In this document: in pieces, positions 18,042 to 27,292 of the stretch | How positions within the stretch are numbered: position 1 is the stretch's first letter | Layout: every line of letters starts with the position of its first letter | Assembly (NCBI RefSeq): GCF_000720175.1 | Contig: NZ_JOIX01000020.1 | Location: forward strand, 1-64,000 | Reading direction: 5' to 3' | DNA: 64,000 nt | From: Streptomyces sp. NRRL S-337 | GTDB taxonomy: Bacteria > Actinomycetota > Actinomycetes > Streptomycetales > Streptomycetaceae | The notes under the pieces: model-generated | Seen by the model: the letters and a program-made list of their open reading frames with translations, nothing else | What the model was told of the DNA's origin: nothing | Database searches by the model: none | Program-made: the position numbers and the translations under genes

Positions 18042-19307
18042 TCAGCGGGGCTTCCGCGCCCGCTCGGCGGGCGGCCCGGACGCCGCCCCTCCGGTCGCGG
18101 ACGCGGGCCGTGCGCCCGCGCCCGGCCGGTCCCGCCACGGCAGTTCCGCGGTCACCCGGGTGGGCCCGCCGTCCGGTGAGCTGAGCAGGAACACCCCGTC
18201 CACCGCCCCCAGCCGTTCGGCCAGCCCGGCCAGCCCGCTGCCGCCGTCCAGCCGCGCCCCGCCCTTGCCGTCGTCCCCGACCTGGATCAGCAGCCGGTCC
18301 GCGGACCGCCACACCTCCACGGACGCCTGCCGGGCCGCGCTGTGCTTGGAGACGTTCTGCAGCAGTTCCGAGACGGTGAAATACGCGATGCCCTCGATCG
18401 CCGGCGCGGGCCGCTCGTCCAGATCCACCGCCACCGTCGCGGGAACCGTGCAGCGGCCGGCCAGCGAGGTCAGGGCCGGCCCCAGCCCGCGGTCGGTCAG
18501 GATCGCCGGGTGGATGCCGCGCGCCAGGTCCCGCAGCTCCTGCAGTGCCAGCTTCACCTCGCCGTGCGCCTCGTCCACCATCGACGCCACGGTCTCGTCG
18601 GCCCGGCCCTCCAGCAGCTTCTCCTTCGCCAGGCCGAGCCCCATCGCGAGCGCCACCAGCCGGGCCTGCGCACCGTCGTGGAGGTCCCGTTCGATACGCC
18701 GCAGATCGGCGGCCGCGGTGTCGGTGACCGTCATCCGGTCCACCTCCAGTTCGGCGATCCGCCGCTCCAGCTCGTCCGAGGGCGACAGCAGCCCGCGCAC
18801 CATCGCCCGGTCCACGTTCGCCAGCCCGCGCGCCACCCAGGGCAGCACCGGCCAGCCCACGACGAGCGAGACCAGCACGACCGCGAAGGTGAGCACGGAC
18901 CACGGCAGCCGGACGAACGCGAACAGCGCGTGCCGCCAGGCGACCGGGTCCGCAAGGCCGGCCCGCAACCACGGGAAGAACCCGTTGTCGAGCGGGCGCA
19001 GCGGGCTCGGCTCGGCGACCCGCACCCCGAGCAGCGCCCGCGCCCGGGCCCGCTCCAGCCTCCCGTACCGGCGGCACGCCTTCAGGCCGAGAGCCAGCAG
19101 CGGCAGCCCGATGACGGTCACCGAGAGCCCGGTGCCCAGCGTCAGCCACACCGCCAGCACCACGAACGCCGCGACGCCCAGCGGCAAGTTGGCCAGCAGA
19201 TGGCCGATCTCCCGCCAGGTCGCGGCGTCGAACGGCGCTCGCGGCGGCGGAGGTGACACCTCGTCAAGGGCGTCGTCGGCGGCACGGGGTCGGGAACTCA
19301 CGGTCAT
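18042..19307 (-). CDS. Sensor histidine kinase (HisKA_3 type), copy 2
   Basis: A 421-residue paralogue of the downstream kinase with the same order of parts: several membrane segments in the first 200 residues, then [20 protein letters not shown] with the phosphorylated histidine, then the ATPase domain ([31 protein letters not shown]). From DTAAADLRR onward the two kinases are nearly identical in long stretches, while their membrane parts differ. This fits duplication followed by divergence of sensing. It ends with a 30-residue Pro/Ala/Arg tail. ATG 19307 is used; GTG two codons later is possible. Confidence 0.86.
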   Translation of the reverse strand: MTVSSRPRAADDALDEVSPPPPRAPFDAATWREIGHLLANLPLGVAAFVVLAVWLTLGTGLSVTVIGLPLLALGLKACRRYGRLERARARALLGVRVAEPSPLRPLDNGFFPWLRAGLADPVAWRHALFAFVRLPWSVLTFAVVLVSLVVGWPVLPWVARGLANVDRAMVRGLLSPSDELERRIAELEVDRMTVTDTAAADLRRIERDLHDGAQARLVALAMGLGLAKEKLLEGRADETVASMVDEAHGEVKLALQELRDLARGIHPAILTDRGLGPALTSLAGRCTVPATVAVDLDERPAPAIEGIAYFTVSELLQNVSKHSAARQASVEVWRSADRLLIQVGDDGKGGARLDGGSGLAGLAERLGAVDGVFLLSSPDGGPTRVTAELPWRDRPGAGARPASATGGAASGPPAERARKPR

Positions 19308-19610
19308 GCGCCCAGCCTGCCCGGCCGCGGCCCGCCGTGCCATGGGGTGGCCGGGGCGGTGGCGGTGGGGTTTTCCCCACCCCGCGGGCCGGGCCGGGCG
19401 ACGGACCGCCGCGCGTCTCGTGCCGCGGACCTTCCCGCAGGTCATCGGCGCGAGGCAGGGAGCGAGCGGGAAGGCGACCCGATCCGCGACCCGATCCGCG
19501 AGCCGGTACGGGGCGTTGGTGCAGGTTGATGCCGGTCTCGTTATCCACAGCGGTGGACACGGCGCGCCGGCGGGACCTTATTGTGTGGCGATGCACAACG
19601 GGAGGGGCGA

Positions 19611-20765
19611 GTGGCGATGGCGCGGGGCGACGACGGCCTGGTGGTGACGCCGGGATCCGCCGTACGGCAGCCGGCTGACGCGGCGCCGCACGCCACAGGC
19701 ACGGTGGCCGCCTCCCTCGACGTCCGCGGCTGGGGCTGGGGCGACCGCAGCAGGACGTGGACGGCGGCGACGGCGAGCGTGCTGCTCGCGGCGGTCGCCG
19801 GGGTCTGTGCGCACAGCTGGTTCGGGGACGGCGCCGCATCGGTGACCGGTATCGCCGCTGTCGTGATCGCCGGGGCCGGAGCGGCCGTCGGCGCGCTCGC
19901 CGGGAAGGACGGCCAGCGTTCCCCGGGTGCCGTACGGAGCGGGCAGCACGGGCCCGCGGCCGCCCTGTTGCTGCTCGGCGGCACCCTCGGGGTGGCCGCC
20001 GCCTGGCAGGCCGCCCCCGGTGGCGGCGCCCGGCTCGCCGCCGTCGGCCTCACCGCCGCGGCCGTGCTCGCGCTCCTCGGACTCTCTACGGCCGCGGGCC
20101 GCGCGGCCCTGACGGGCGCCGCATCGGTGGTGCTCGCGGTCGGCGGGTGGGAGCTGGGACTGGCGCTGACCACCCCCGCCCGTACGGGAGTTGCGCTCGC
20201 CTTCGTCTCCGTACTGGTCCTCGGGTACCTCCCCCGGCTCGCCCTGATGACGGCCGGACTGACCCGGCTCGACGACCAGCGCTCCGGCGGCACCCCGGTC
20301 AGCCGCCACCAGGTGGGAGCCGCACTCGGCGGCGCACACCGGGAGCTCTCCCTGGTCACGGTGGCGACGGCCGTCTCGGCGGGCGCGGGCGGGGTGCTCG
20401 CGGTGCAGACCCCCGGCCTGTGGACGGTGCTCGCGGCGCTGCTGCTGAGCGTCGTCCTGTGCTCGCGGGCGCGGGCGTACCCGCTGGCGGTGGAGGTCGT
20501 CGCGCTGCTCGCGGCCGGCCTGGCGACAGCCGTCCGGCTGGTGCTGCTCTGGGCCACCGACGGCGGCGCCCCGGCGCCCGCGCTGGCCGCCCTCGGACTG
20601 CTGGCGGTGCTGCCCGCCGTGGTCCCGGCGATACGGATGCCGGAGCCGCTGCGGACCCGGCTGCGGCGCTGGCTGGACCTGGTCGAGTCGTTGAGCATGG
20701 CGGCGCTGATCCCGGTGGCCCTGGGCGCCTTCGGGCTCTACGGCCTGCTGTCCGGCGCGTCCTGA
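19611..20765 (+). CDS. EccD-like type VII secretion membrane protein (lacks ubiquitin-like domain)
   Basis: A 384-residue polytopic protein with about eleven hydrophobic segments from residue 47 onward. The C-terminal block (LRTRLRRWLDLVESLSMAAL, then IPVALGAFGLYGLL) matches the end of EccD, the channel-forming subunit of ESX/type VII secretion. The usual N-terminal ubiquitin-like (YukD) domain is missing: only 45 residues precede the first helix. GTG 19611 is chosen for the GGAGGGG just upstream. The EspI-like ATPase gene follows 17 bp later, the same pairing as espI/eccD1 in mycobacteria but in reverse order. No EccB, EccC, mycosin or WXG100 gene is in the window. The family call rests on topology and the C-terminal motif. 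Confidence 0.68.
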   Translation: MAMARGDDGLVVTPGSAVRQPADAAPHATGTVAASLDVRGWGWGDRSRTWTAATASVLLAAVAGVCAHSWFGDGAASVTGIAAVVIAGAGAAVGALAGKDGQRSPGAVRSGQHGPAAALLLLGGTLGVAAAWQAAPGGGARLAAVGLTAAAVLALLGLSTAAGRAALTGAASVVLAVGGWELGLALTTPARTGVALAFVSVLVLGYLPRLALMTAGLTRLDDQRSGGTPVSRHQVGAALGGAHRELSLVTVATAVSAGAGGVLAVQTPGLWTVLAALLLSVVLCSRARAYPLAVEVVALLAAGLATAVRLVLLWATDGGAPAPALAALGLLAVLPAVVPAIRMPEPLRTRLRRWLDLVESLSMAALIPVALGAFGLYGLLSGAS

Positions 20766-20782
20766 TCCGGAGGGATGACGAC

Positions 20783-22996
20783 ATGTCGGCTTCGGGAGCG
20801 CCCTCGGGAGCGCCTACGGGCGGGCCTGCGGGGGCGGGCGGGGAGGCGGGGGCGGATGGGTGCCCGTGGCCGGGTGCGGGCCTGCGCGCGGATGCGGGAC
20901 CGGCTGCGGATGCGGGCATGTATGCGGGCATCTATCAGGAGACGGGGGCGCGGAGAGTCGGGGGAGCTGGGGGAGCGGGGGAGCACGGGGGCGGGACCGG
21001 ACGGCAAGCAGGAGGGGACGTGGACGCGGTGACGACGAGGGAAGGGGCTGCGGGGGCGAGTACCGGCGCCCTTCCGGCGGCCGGGTCCGGGCTGACGGCC
21101 GAGTCCGTCCCGGGGGCTGAGTCCGTGCCGGCGGCCGGGCCCGTGCCGGTGGCTGAACAGCGAGCGGGACATGGTCAGGCGGCTGCGGGCGGGCAGGTGC
21201 CGGGCGGCGGGGAGGCTCCTGGTGGTGCCGCGGGTGCCGGGCCGATGCCTGCCCCGGCGCAGCCTGCCGTAGCCCCGTCACTGTCCGCAGCATCCCCGCA
21301 GATGCCCACCACACCCCCTCACGCGCCCGCCGCACCCCCACACGCGCCCACAGCACCCCCGCAGGCGCCTGGGCCGATGCCGGTGTCCGGGGCGATGACT
21401 GCGCCCGGCCCCATGCCTGCTTCCGGGATGGCGCACGCTTCCGGGACGGCGCACGCTTCCGGGCCGGTGTCTGCCACCGGCCCGATGCCGGTGCAGCCGA
21501 CCGCTGACACCACCTCCGACCCGGTCGCCAACCCCGGCACCAGCCCCGTCTACACCCCCACTCCCCTCTACAGCCCCACTCCCGTTTACACCCCCACTCC
21601 CGGCCACAGCCCCACACCCACGCCCGCCCCCACCACCGACCAGGCCCCCGCTTCCGCGCCTGCGGCTGCGCCTGCTCCTGCTCCTGCTCCCGGACGGTAC
21701 GGGCGGTCGGGGCCCGGGCTGCCGGCGCGGACGCCGGTCTCCGTGCCGCTCCTGCCGCCGGAACTGGCCGACGGCGGGCCGCGGCCGCGCCGTGGCGACC
21801 CGCTGGCCCGGCGTGCGGGCCGTGCGCTGCGCCGCGTGTTCGCCTCCTCGCCGGCCGCCGAGACGGCCGCCGTCACGCAGGCCGCCTACGCCATCCAGCA
21901 GCCGGTGACGACCGGCCGGCAGATAGCCGTGTCCAGCATCCGTGGGGGCGCCGGCAAGTCCACCGTCGCCGCCCTCCTGGCGCTCACCTACGCCCACTAC
22001 CGGCCCGACCCCGTGCTCGCCGTGGAGGCCGACCCCGCGCTCGGCACGCTGCCCCACCGCCTCGGTGCCCGCGAGGTGCGCTGGTCCGGGACGGACCTGG
22101 CACAGATCGTCGATCCGTCGATGCTGATCACCGACCTGACCGGCTATCTGCTGCCGTTCGCGGGCGGCGGCTGGCTGCTGCCCGGCAGCCAGGGCTCCAT
22201 CGGCGCCCGCCTGGACCTCGACACGTACCGCATCGTGATGACCTCCCTGCGACGGCACTTCGCGGCCACGGTGGTGGACTGCGAGACGCTGCCCGCCGAG
22301 GTGGCGCGTACGGCGCTGGTGACGACGCAGGCGCGGGTGCTGGTCACCCCGGCGACCCCGGAGGGCGTCGCGGCCACCCGTTCCGTACTCAACTGGGTCG
22401 GCGGGCTGCACCCCGGCCTGCTGCCCACCACGGTCGTCGTGCTCACCCACTCCTCGCCCGACAGTGGCGTCGACGTGCGCAAGGCCGCCGACCACCTCGG
22501 AGCCGGTGGGGCGGCGGTGCTGCCGCTGCCGTACGACCGCCATCTGGCGGCCGGCGGTGCCATCCGGACCGAACTGCTCGGGGAGCGGACGCGGGAGGCG
22601 GCGGCCCGGATCGCGGCCGAGGCGATGGACCGCGCGGTGTCCCGGGACCCGGTACGCCGCCAGCACCAGGCACGGCAGCCCGCCCACCAGCCGGGCCAGC
22701 CGAGCCAGTCGGCCCACCAGCCGAGCCAGCCGAACCAGCAGGCACAACAGCTGAGCCAGCAGCCGCCGCAGCAGAACGGGCACACGCAGCACCGGCATCC
22801 GGCGCCGCCTCAGCCGCAACAAGCAGCTGCGCCCCACCAGCCGCCATCGGTGTACGCACCCCCTGCCGCGCCCCCTACGGCACCCCCGGTCCAGGCCCCG
22901 GCCCCGGTCGCAGCGCCGGCCGCGCCCCCGAGCCCCGCTCCGGCGCCCCCCGCCCCCGACCGGCGCAGCCCCTTCGACGGTGGCCCGATCCACTGA
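20783..22996 (+). CDS. EspI-like Pro/Ala-rich protein with MinD/ParA-type ATPase domain
   Basis: A 737-residue protein. Residues 1-370 are low-complexity Gly/Ala then Pro-rich sequence, with tandem TPTP units near 255-275. Residues about 375-620 are a MinD/ParA-type ATPase: SSIRGGAGKST is a deviant Walker A near 386, followed by LAVEADPALGTL (switch region) and VVDCETLPAE. A Gln/Pro/His-rich tail follows. This architecture matches mycobacterial EspI, which sits beside EccD1 and restrains ESX-1 secretion when ATP is low. The ATG has GGAGGG eight bases upstream. The gene is downstream of, and surely co-transcribed with, the EccD-like gene. A role in gating that protein is inferred. Confidence 0.7.
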   Translation: MSASGAPSGAPTGGPAGAGGEAGADGCPWPGAGLRADAGPAADAGMYAGIYQETGARRVGGAGGAGEHGGGTGRQAGGDVDAVTTREGAAGASTGALPAAGSGLTAESVPGAESVPAAGPVPVAEQRAGHGQAAAGGQVPGGGEAPGGAAGAGPMPAPAQPAVAPSLSAASPQMPTTPPHAPAAPPHAPTAPPQAPGPMPVSGAMTAPGPMPASGMAHASGTAHASGPVSATGPMPVQPTADTTSDPVANPGTSPVYTPTPLYSPTPVYTPTPGHSPTPTPAPTTDQAPASAPAAAPAPAPAPGRYGRSGPGLPARTPVSVPLLPPELADGGPRPRRGDPLARRAGRALRRVFASSPAAETAAVTQAAYAIQQPVTTGRQIAVSSIRGGAGKSTVAALLALTYAHYRPDPVLAVEADPALGTLPHRLGAREVRWSGTDLAQIVDPSMLITDLTGYLLPFAGGGWLLPGSQGSIGARLDLDTYRIVMTSLRRHFAATVVDCETLPAEVARTALVTTQARVLVTPATPEGVAATRSVLNWVGGLHPGLLPTTVVVLTHSSPDSGVDVRKAADHLGAGGAAVLPLPYDRHLAAGGAIRTELLGERTREAAARIAAEAMDRAVSRDPVRRQHQARQPAHQPGQPSQSAHQPSQPNQQAQQLSQQPPQQNGHTQHRHPAPPQPQQAAAPHQPPSVYAPPAAPPTAPPVQAPAPVAAPAAPPSPAPAPPAPDRRSPFDGGPIH
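21541..21632 (+). repeat. Tandem TACACCCCCACTCCC-type repeats in the EspI-like gene
   Basis: About six units of a 15-18 bp motif (TACACCCCCACTCCC, CTCTACAGCCCCACTCCC and variants) encode YTPTP/YSPTP repeats in the proline-rich region. This is a slippage-prone tract of the kind found in extended, surface-exposed or linker segments. Confidence 0.75.
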
Positions 22997-23270
22997 TCGG
23001 GACCATCGGGACCTTCATGTCCCGGGATCTTCGTGACCCGGGGGCCCGTTCGTCCGGTCCGTGAGACAGCTTCTGAGACAACCGGGCCCGCCGTTTACGC
23101 TGCCAGCCGCCCAGGTAGGGCGAAGTACGGACAAGCTCACCGTCGGCGACGACGCGGCTTCTCGGGGCAGGCCGACCAGGGCCTAGACTCCGGTTCGTAC
23201 AGATCGCAGATCGTCGAAGTCGTTTCGTCGAAGTCGTTGAACAAGCGCAGTCAGGGAGCGAGGGGCGGAC
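22997..23270. other. Intergenic region upstream of the nuo operon
   Basis: 274 bp. CCCGGG repeated around ATCTTCGTGA (23020-23042) could form a weak hairpin after the EspI-like gene. TGAGAC, 16 bp, TACGCT (near 23073-23100) and TAGACT (near 23184) are weak promoter candidates. Nothing is certain. Confidence 0.35.
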
Positions 23271-23672
23271 GTGCCGGACGCGACCGTACGCACCACCGTC
23301 GCCGCGGACTACTTCCAGGGCTACTCGGTCGTCGGGCTCATCGCCGTAATCGGTGTGCTCTTCGTGGCCGTGGCCTTCGGGGCCGGGCGGCTGCTGCGGC
23401 CTGTCGTGCCGACGCCCGAGAAGATGCTGACGTACGAGTGCGGCGTGGACCCGGTCGGCGAAGGCTGGGCGCACACCCAGGTCCGCTACTACGTGTACGC
23501 CTTCCTCTACGTCATCTTCGCCGTCGACTCGATCTTCCTGTTCCCCTGGGCGACGATCTTCGCTGCCCCTGGTTTCGGCGGCACGACGCTCGTGGAGATG
23601 TTCATCTTCCTCGGCTTCCTCACCGTCGGCCTGCTCTACGCATGGAAGAAGGGCGTCCTGGAATGGACGTGA
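23271..23672 (+). CDS. nuoA: Complex I subunit A
   Basis: A 133-residue membrane subunit of NADH:quinone oxidoreductase-like complex I with three hydrophobic helices ([55 protein letters not shown]). The conserved loop YECGVDP, near the quinone cavity, is intact. GTG start with GAGGGGCGG upstream. It is the first gene of a ten-gene operon in which almost every junction overlaps. From memory this corresponds to the second, incomplete nuo set of Streptomyces. Confidence 0.92.
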   Translation: MPDATVRTTVAADYFQGYSVVGLIAVIGVLFVAVAFGAGRLLRPVVPTPEKMLTYECGVDPVGEGWAHTQVRYYVYAFLYVIFAVDSIFLFPWATIFAAPGFGGTTLVEMFIFLGFLTVGLLYAWKKGVLEWT

Positions 23673-24307
23673 CCCCCGCCGCCAACAGCTCCGCGGCTGC
23701 GGCCGGGGGCGCCGCCCCGGAATTCCTTCCGGAGCCGCGCCGCCTGGGCACCCTGGCCCGGCTCGCGCCCGAACCGATGAAGGTGGTCCTCAACTGGGGC
23801 CGCCGCTACAGCCTGTGGGTGTTCAACTTCGGGCTGGCTTGCTGCGCGATCGAGTTCATCGCCGCTTCCATGGCCCGCCACGACTTCATCCGGCTCGGGG
23901 TGATCCCGTTCGCGCCCGGCCCGCGCCAGGCCGACCTGATGGTCGTGTCCGGCACCGTGACGGACAAGATGGCCCCGGCCGTCAAGCGCCTCTACGAGCA
24001 GATGCCCGAGCCCAAGTACGTCATCTCCTTCGGGGCCTGCTCCAACTGCGGCGGCCCCTACTGGGACTCGTACTCGGTCACCAAGGGCGTCGACCAGATC
24101 ATCCCGGTCGACGTGTACGTGCCGGGCTGCCCGCCGCGCCCGGAGGCGCTGCTCCAGGGCATCCTCAAGCTGCAGGAGAAGATCGCGCGCGAGTCCCTGG
24201 GCGAGCGGTACGCGAAGGGCGGCGCGGCCCGGCCTTCGGCGGCCGCCCTGCGCAGCGGCCTGGTGACGCCGCCCGCGCCGGCGCCCGCGGGGGAGGAGCC
24301 CCGATGA
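23663..24307 (+). CDS. nuoB: Complex I subunit B
   Basis: The 214-residue subunit that binds cluster N2, the last iron-sulfur centre before quinone. The four expected ligands are present: C60 and C61 (LACCAIEF), C126 (FGACSNCGG) and C156 (YVPGCPPRP). The N-terminal 25 residues and the last 40 (Ala/Pro-rich) extend the usual core. ATG 23663 lies inside nuoA (10-bp overlap). Its normal partner NuoD is not encoded in this operon, so N2 must meet a NuoD supplied from elsewhere, or quinone binding differs. Confidence 0.93.
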   Translation: MDVTPAANSSAAAAGGAAPEFLPEPRRLGTLARLAPEPMKVVLNWGRRYSLWVFNFGLACCAIEFIAASMARHDFIRLGVIPFAPGPRQADLMVVSGTVTDKMAPAVKRLYEQMPEPKYVISFGACSNCGGPYWDSYSVTKGVDQIIPVDVYVPGCPPRPEALLQGILKLQEKIARESLGERYAKGGAARPSAAALRSGLVTPPAPAPAGEEPR

Positions 24308-25716
24308 GCGACCAGCCCCAGCAGCCGGATCAGTCCCAGCAGTCCCAGCGGCCCGATCAGCCCCAGCCGGCGGGCCGGCCGGAGCAGCGGCCTGAGGCCG
24401 TCGAGCCGGTCGAGCCGGTCGGGTCCGCCGAGCCCGCGGAGCCCACCGAGCCGGCCGAGCCGGTCGTCGGGTGGCTGCCGCGGCCCGCGAGCGAGATCTT
24501 CGGCGCCGGTGCCACCGCGGAGCTGGCGTACGACCTGCTGACCGTCGACGTCCCGGTGGACGGCTGGCTCACCGCGCTGACCGCCGCCCGGGACGACCTC
24601 GGCTGCCGCTACTTCGACTGGCTCAGCGCCGTGGACGAGCCCGGCACCGGCTTCCGTATCTGCGCACACCTCGTGGACGTGGCCCGCCCGGGGACCGTTC
24701 ACCGGCTGGTCGTCCGGACCACGGTTCCGCACGACGCGGCCGCGCTGCCCACCGCCGTCGGCGTGTACGCGGGCGCGGGCTGGCACGAGCGCGAGACGCA
24801 CGAGATGTTCGGCGTCGACTTCACCGGCCACCCCCACCTCGTACCGCTGCTCCTCCCGGAGGGCTTCGAGGGGCACCCGCTGCGCAAGGACTTCGTGCTG
24901 GCGGCCCGGGTGGCCAAGGCGTGGCCGGGGGCCAAGGAGCCGGGGGAGTCCGAACACGGTGGGCCCAAGCGGCGTCAGATGCTGCCGCCGGGCGTCCCGG
25001 ACCCGAACGAGTGGGGTCCGCTCAAGGGCCAGCTGCCGCCCGCGCCGGCACGTCCGGCGCGGGGTGCGCGGGCGGCCGGCGGCGCGGCGGGCGAGCGTCC
25101 GGTACGGCGTGCGCGGTCGGCGAGCGCGGGCTCGGCCAGCCAGCAGGCGGCGGAGGCCACGTCGTCCGGAGCCACGTCGTCCGGAGCCACGCCGTCCGGG
25201 GCTCCTGCGACTCCTGAGGCACCGGCGGCCCCGACACGCGCCGAGCGTCCGGCACGCCGTACCCGGTCCGCGAGCCAGGGTTCGGCCAGCCAGCAGCAGG
25301 CGGCGGAGACGGCGGCACCCCCGGCGACCACCGAGCCTCCGGCGACCACCGAGCCCCCGGCGACCACCGAGCCCCCGGCCAACGCCGAGCCTTCGGCCAA
25401 CGCCGAGCCCCCGGCGAACGCCGAGCCCCCGGCGAACGCCGAGACGACCCCCGAGGCTCCGGCGGCCCCGCGCTCCTCCGACGCACCGTGGCACCACGCC
25501 CGCCCGGCCTTCGACGAGCCGCAGAAGCAGCCCGAGGCCGAGCCGAAGCCGGAACCGGGAGCCGAGCCCGCCCCCGAGCCGAAGCCGGCCCCCGCCCCCG
25601 AAGCCAAGCCCGAAGCCAAGCCCGAGGCGAAGCCCCAGACCGACGACCCCCAGGGCCCGCACGGCCCCCAGGCCCCGCACGAGCCCCACGACCCGGCAGG
25701 AGGCGACACACCATGA
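24304..25716 (+). CDS. nuoC: Complex I subunit C with long repetitive C-terminal tail
   Basis: A 470-residue protein with a NuoC (30-kDa subunit) core near residues 55-240. It includes [11 protein letters not shown] and the family signature [18 protein letters not shown], then [12 protein letters not shown] 50-residue Gln/Glu/Pro-rich lead precedes the core. About 230 residues of low-complexity sequence follow it: two copies of an ERPxRRxRSAS-GSASQQ unit, then [12 protein letters not shown] repeats, then Pro/Glu/Lys repeats. NuoC is normally about 200-240 residues, and I know of no function for such a tail. It overlaps nuoB and nuoH by 4 bp each. In other bacteria nuoD would follow here; it does not. 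Confidence 0.88.
   Translation: MSDQPQQPDQSQQSQRPDQPQPAGRPEQRPEAVEPVEPVGSAEPAEPTEPAEPVVGWLPRPASEIFGAGATAELAYDLLTVDVPVDGWLTALTAARDDLGCRYFDWLSAVDEPGTGFRICAHLVDVARPGTVHRLVVRTTVPHDAAALPTAVGVYAGAGWHERETHEMFGVDFTGHPHLVPLLLPEGFEGHPLRKDFVLAARVAKAWPGAKEPGESEHGGPKRRQMLPPGVPDPNEWGPLKGQLPPAPARPARGARAAGGAAGERPVRRARSASAGSASQQAAEATSSGATSSGATPSGAPATPEAPAAPTRAERPARRTRSASQGSASQQQAAETAAPPATTEPPATTEPPATTEPPANAEPSANAEPPANAEPPANAETTPEAPAAPRSSDAPWHHARPAFDEPQKQPEAEPKPEPGAEPAPEPKPAPAPEAKPEAKPEAKPQTDDPQGPHGPQAPHEPHDPAGGDTP
25076..25655 (+). repeat. Tandem repeats coding the NuoC tail
   Basis: There are three nested repeat families. One is two copies of a block coding ERPxRRxRSASxGSASQQ (about 25093-25155 and 25246-25310). 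Another is GCCACGTCGTCCGGA three times (25155-25200). The third is about seven 15-18 bp units coding [12 protein letters not shown] (25320-25445), followed by Glu/Pro/Lys units. All stay in frame. Confidence 0.8.
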
Positions 25717-26681
25717 GCGACGCGCTCGACATCGCGCTGCGCCTCCTCGCCGTCTTCGCCGTGTTCCTGGTGCTCCCGCTGGTCATCGGGCAGACCGAGC
25801 ACAAGGTCATGGCCCATATGCAGGGCCGGCTCGGTCCGATGTACGCGGGCGGGTTCCACGGCTGGGCGCAGCTGGTCGCCGACGGCGTGAAGTTCGCGCA
25901 GAAGGAAGACATCGTGCCGGCCGGCGCCGACCGGCGGATCTTCCAGCTCGCCCCGGCCGTCGCCCTGCTCCCGTACCTGCTGGTCCTGGTCGCCATCCCG
26001 ATAGGGCCGCACAACGCCGTCGGGCAGGCCCTGGACGCGGGCATCTTCTTCGTGCTCGCCGTCATGGGCGTCGGCGTGCTCGGCTCGCTGATGGCCGGCT
26101 GGGCCTCCGCGAACAAGTTCTCGCTGCTCGGCGCCCTGCGGACGGCCGCGCAGCTGCTCGCGTACGAGCTGCCGATGCTGCTCGCCGCGGCCTCCGTCGC
26201 GATGGCGGCCGGCACGCTCTCGCTGCCCGGCATCGTCGAGGCGTTCCACTGGTGGTGGGTGCCGTGGCAGATCGTCGGCGGCGTGGTGTTCTTCACCGCG
26301 GGCCTCGCCGAGCTGCAGCGGCCGCCGTTCGACATGCCGGTCGCCGACTCGGAGATCATCTTCGGCGCGTACACCGAGTACACCGGACTGCGGTTCGCGC
26401 TCTTCCTGCTCGCCGAATACGCGGGCATCGTCGTCCTCTGCGCGCTGACCTCGGTGCTCTTCCTGGGCGGCTGGCACGGCCCGTTCGGCGCCGACGGCCT
26501 GGGCTGGCTGTGGACGCTGCTGAAGACCGCGCTGCTCGCCTTCGGTGTCATCTGGCTGCGGGTCACCTACCCGCGGCTGCGTGAGGACCAGCTGCAGAAG
26601 CTCGCCTGGACGGGGCTCATCCCGCTCGCGCTGGCCCAGATCGCCCTCACCGGCGTCGTCAAGGTGGTGATCTCGTCATGA
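25713..26681 (+). CDS. nuoH: Complex I subunit H
   Basis: A 322-residue membrane subunit with eight or so helices, which forms the floor of the quinone tunnel. The conserved loop signatures are intact: [18 protein letters not shown] near residue 30, [15 protein letters not shown] near 62, and [18 protein letters not shown] near 205 (the E/D-rich loop facing the N2/quinone site). It starts within the nuoC stop (ATGA) and ends within the nuoI start. Conservation of the quinone-site loops suggests that the complex still handles quinone. Confidence 0.93.
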   Translation: MSDALDIALRLLAVFAVFLVLPLVIGQTEHKVMAHMQGRLGPMYAGGFHGWAQLVADGVKFAQKEDIVPAGADRRIFQLAPAVALLPYLLVLVAIPIGPHNAVGQALDAGIFFVLAVMGVGVLGSLMAGWASANKFSLLGALRTAAQLLAYELPMLLAAASVAMAAGTLSLPGIVEAFHWWWVPWQIVGGVVFFTAGLAELQRPPFDMPVADSEIIFGAYTEYTGLRFALFLLAEYAGIVVLCALTSVLFLGGWHGPFGADGLGWLWTLLKTALLAFGVIWLRVTYPRLREDQLQKLAWTGLIPLALAQIALTGVVKVVISS

Positions 26682-27292
26682 GCTTCCCCGGTTCCGGTCT
26701 CGCCAAGGGCCTGGCCGTCACCCTGCGGACGATGACGAAGCGTTCCGTCACCGCGCAGTACCCGGACGTCCAGCCCGATCTCGCGCCGCGCACCCGTGGC
26801 GTCATCGGGCTGTTCGAGGAGAACTGCACGGTCTGCATGCTGTGCGCCCGTGAGTGCCCGGACTGGTGCATCTACATCGACTCCCACAAGGAGACGGTGC
26901 CGCCGGCCGCGCCCGGAGGCCGTGAGCGCAGCCGGAACGTGCTCGACCGCTTCGCCATCGACTTCGCGCTGTGCATGTACTGCGGGATCTGCATCGAGGT
27001 CTGCCCCTTCGACGCGCTCTTCTGGTCCCCGGAGTTCGAGTACGCCGAGACGGACATCCACGACCTCACCCACGAGCGCGACAAGCTCCGCGAGTGGATG
27101 TGGACGGTGCCCGAGCCGCCGGCGCTCGACCCGGCGGCCGAGGAGCCCAAGGAGATCGCCGCCGCCCGTAAGGCCGCGGACAAACTCGCCGCCCAGCAGG
27201 CGGCCGAGGCCGCGGCGCAGAACGAGAACCAGACCGAGAACCCGAACCAGAACCAGAACCAGGCCCAGGACACCGAGGAGGAGGGGACGTGA
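26678..27292 (+). CDS. nuoI: Complex I subunit I (2x[4Fe-4S] ferredoxin-like)
   Basis: A 204-residue ferredoxin-like subunit carrying clusters N6a and N6b. Ligands are C50, C53, C56 and C60 ([11 protein letters not shown]) and C99, C102, C105 and C109 ([11 protein letters not shown]). C64 is an extra cysteine close to the first set. In canonical complex I it takes electrons from NuoG, which is absent here, so in this operon NuoI may be the entry point for an electron donor such as ferredoxin (inference). The C-terminal 50 residues are Ala-rich then Asn/Gln-rich, an unusual low-complexity tail. It overlaps nuoH and nuoJ by 4 bp each. Confidence 0.92.
   Translation: MSFPGSGLAKGLAVTLRTMTKRSVTAQYPDVQPDLAPRTRGVIGLFEENCTVCMLCARECPDWCIYIDSHKETVPPAAPGGRERSRNVLDRFAIDFALCMYCGICIEVCPFDALFWSPEFEYAETDIHDLTHERDKLREWMWTVPEPPALDPAAEEPKEIAAARKAADKLAAQQAAEAAAQNENQTENPNQNQNQAQDTEEEGT

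Noticed and set aside
19581..19610. TTG start for the EccD-like protein ten codons upstream
   Set aside because: GGAGGGG is positioned for GTG 19611, and nothing supports TTG 19581.
25320..25445. CRISPR-like regular repeats
   Set aside because: The units are 15-18 bp, in frame and contiguous, with no spacers. They encode a Pro/Thr/Glu repeat in NuoC. No CRISPR array or cas gene is seen anywhere in the window.
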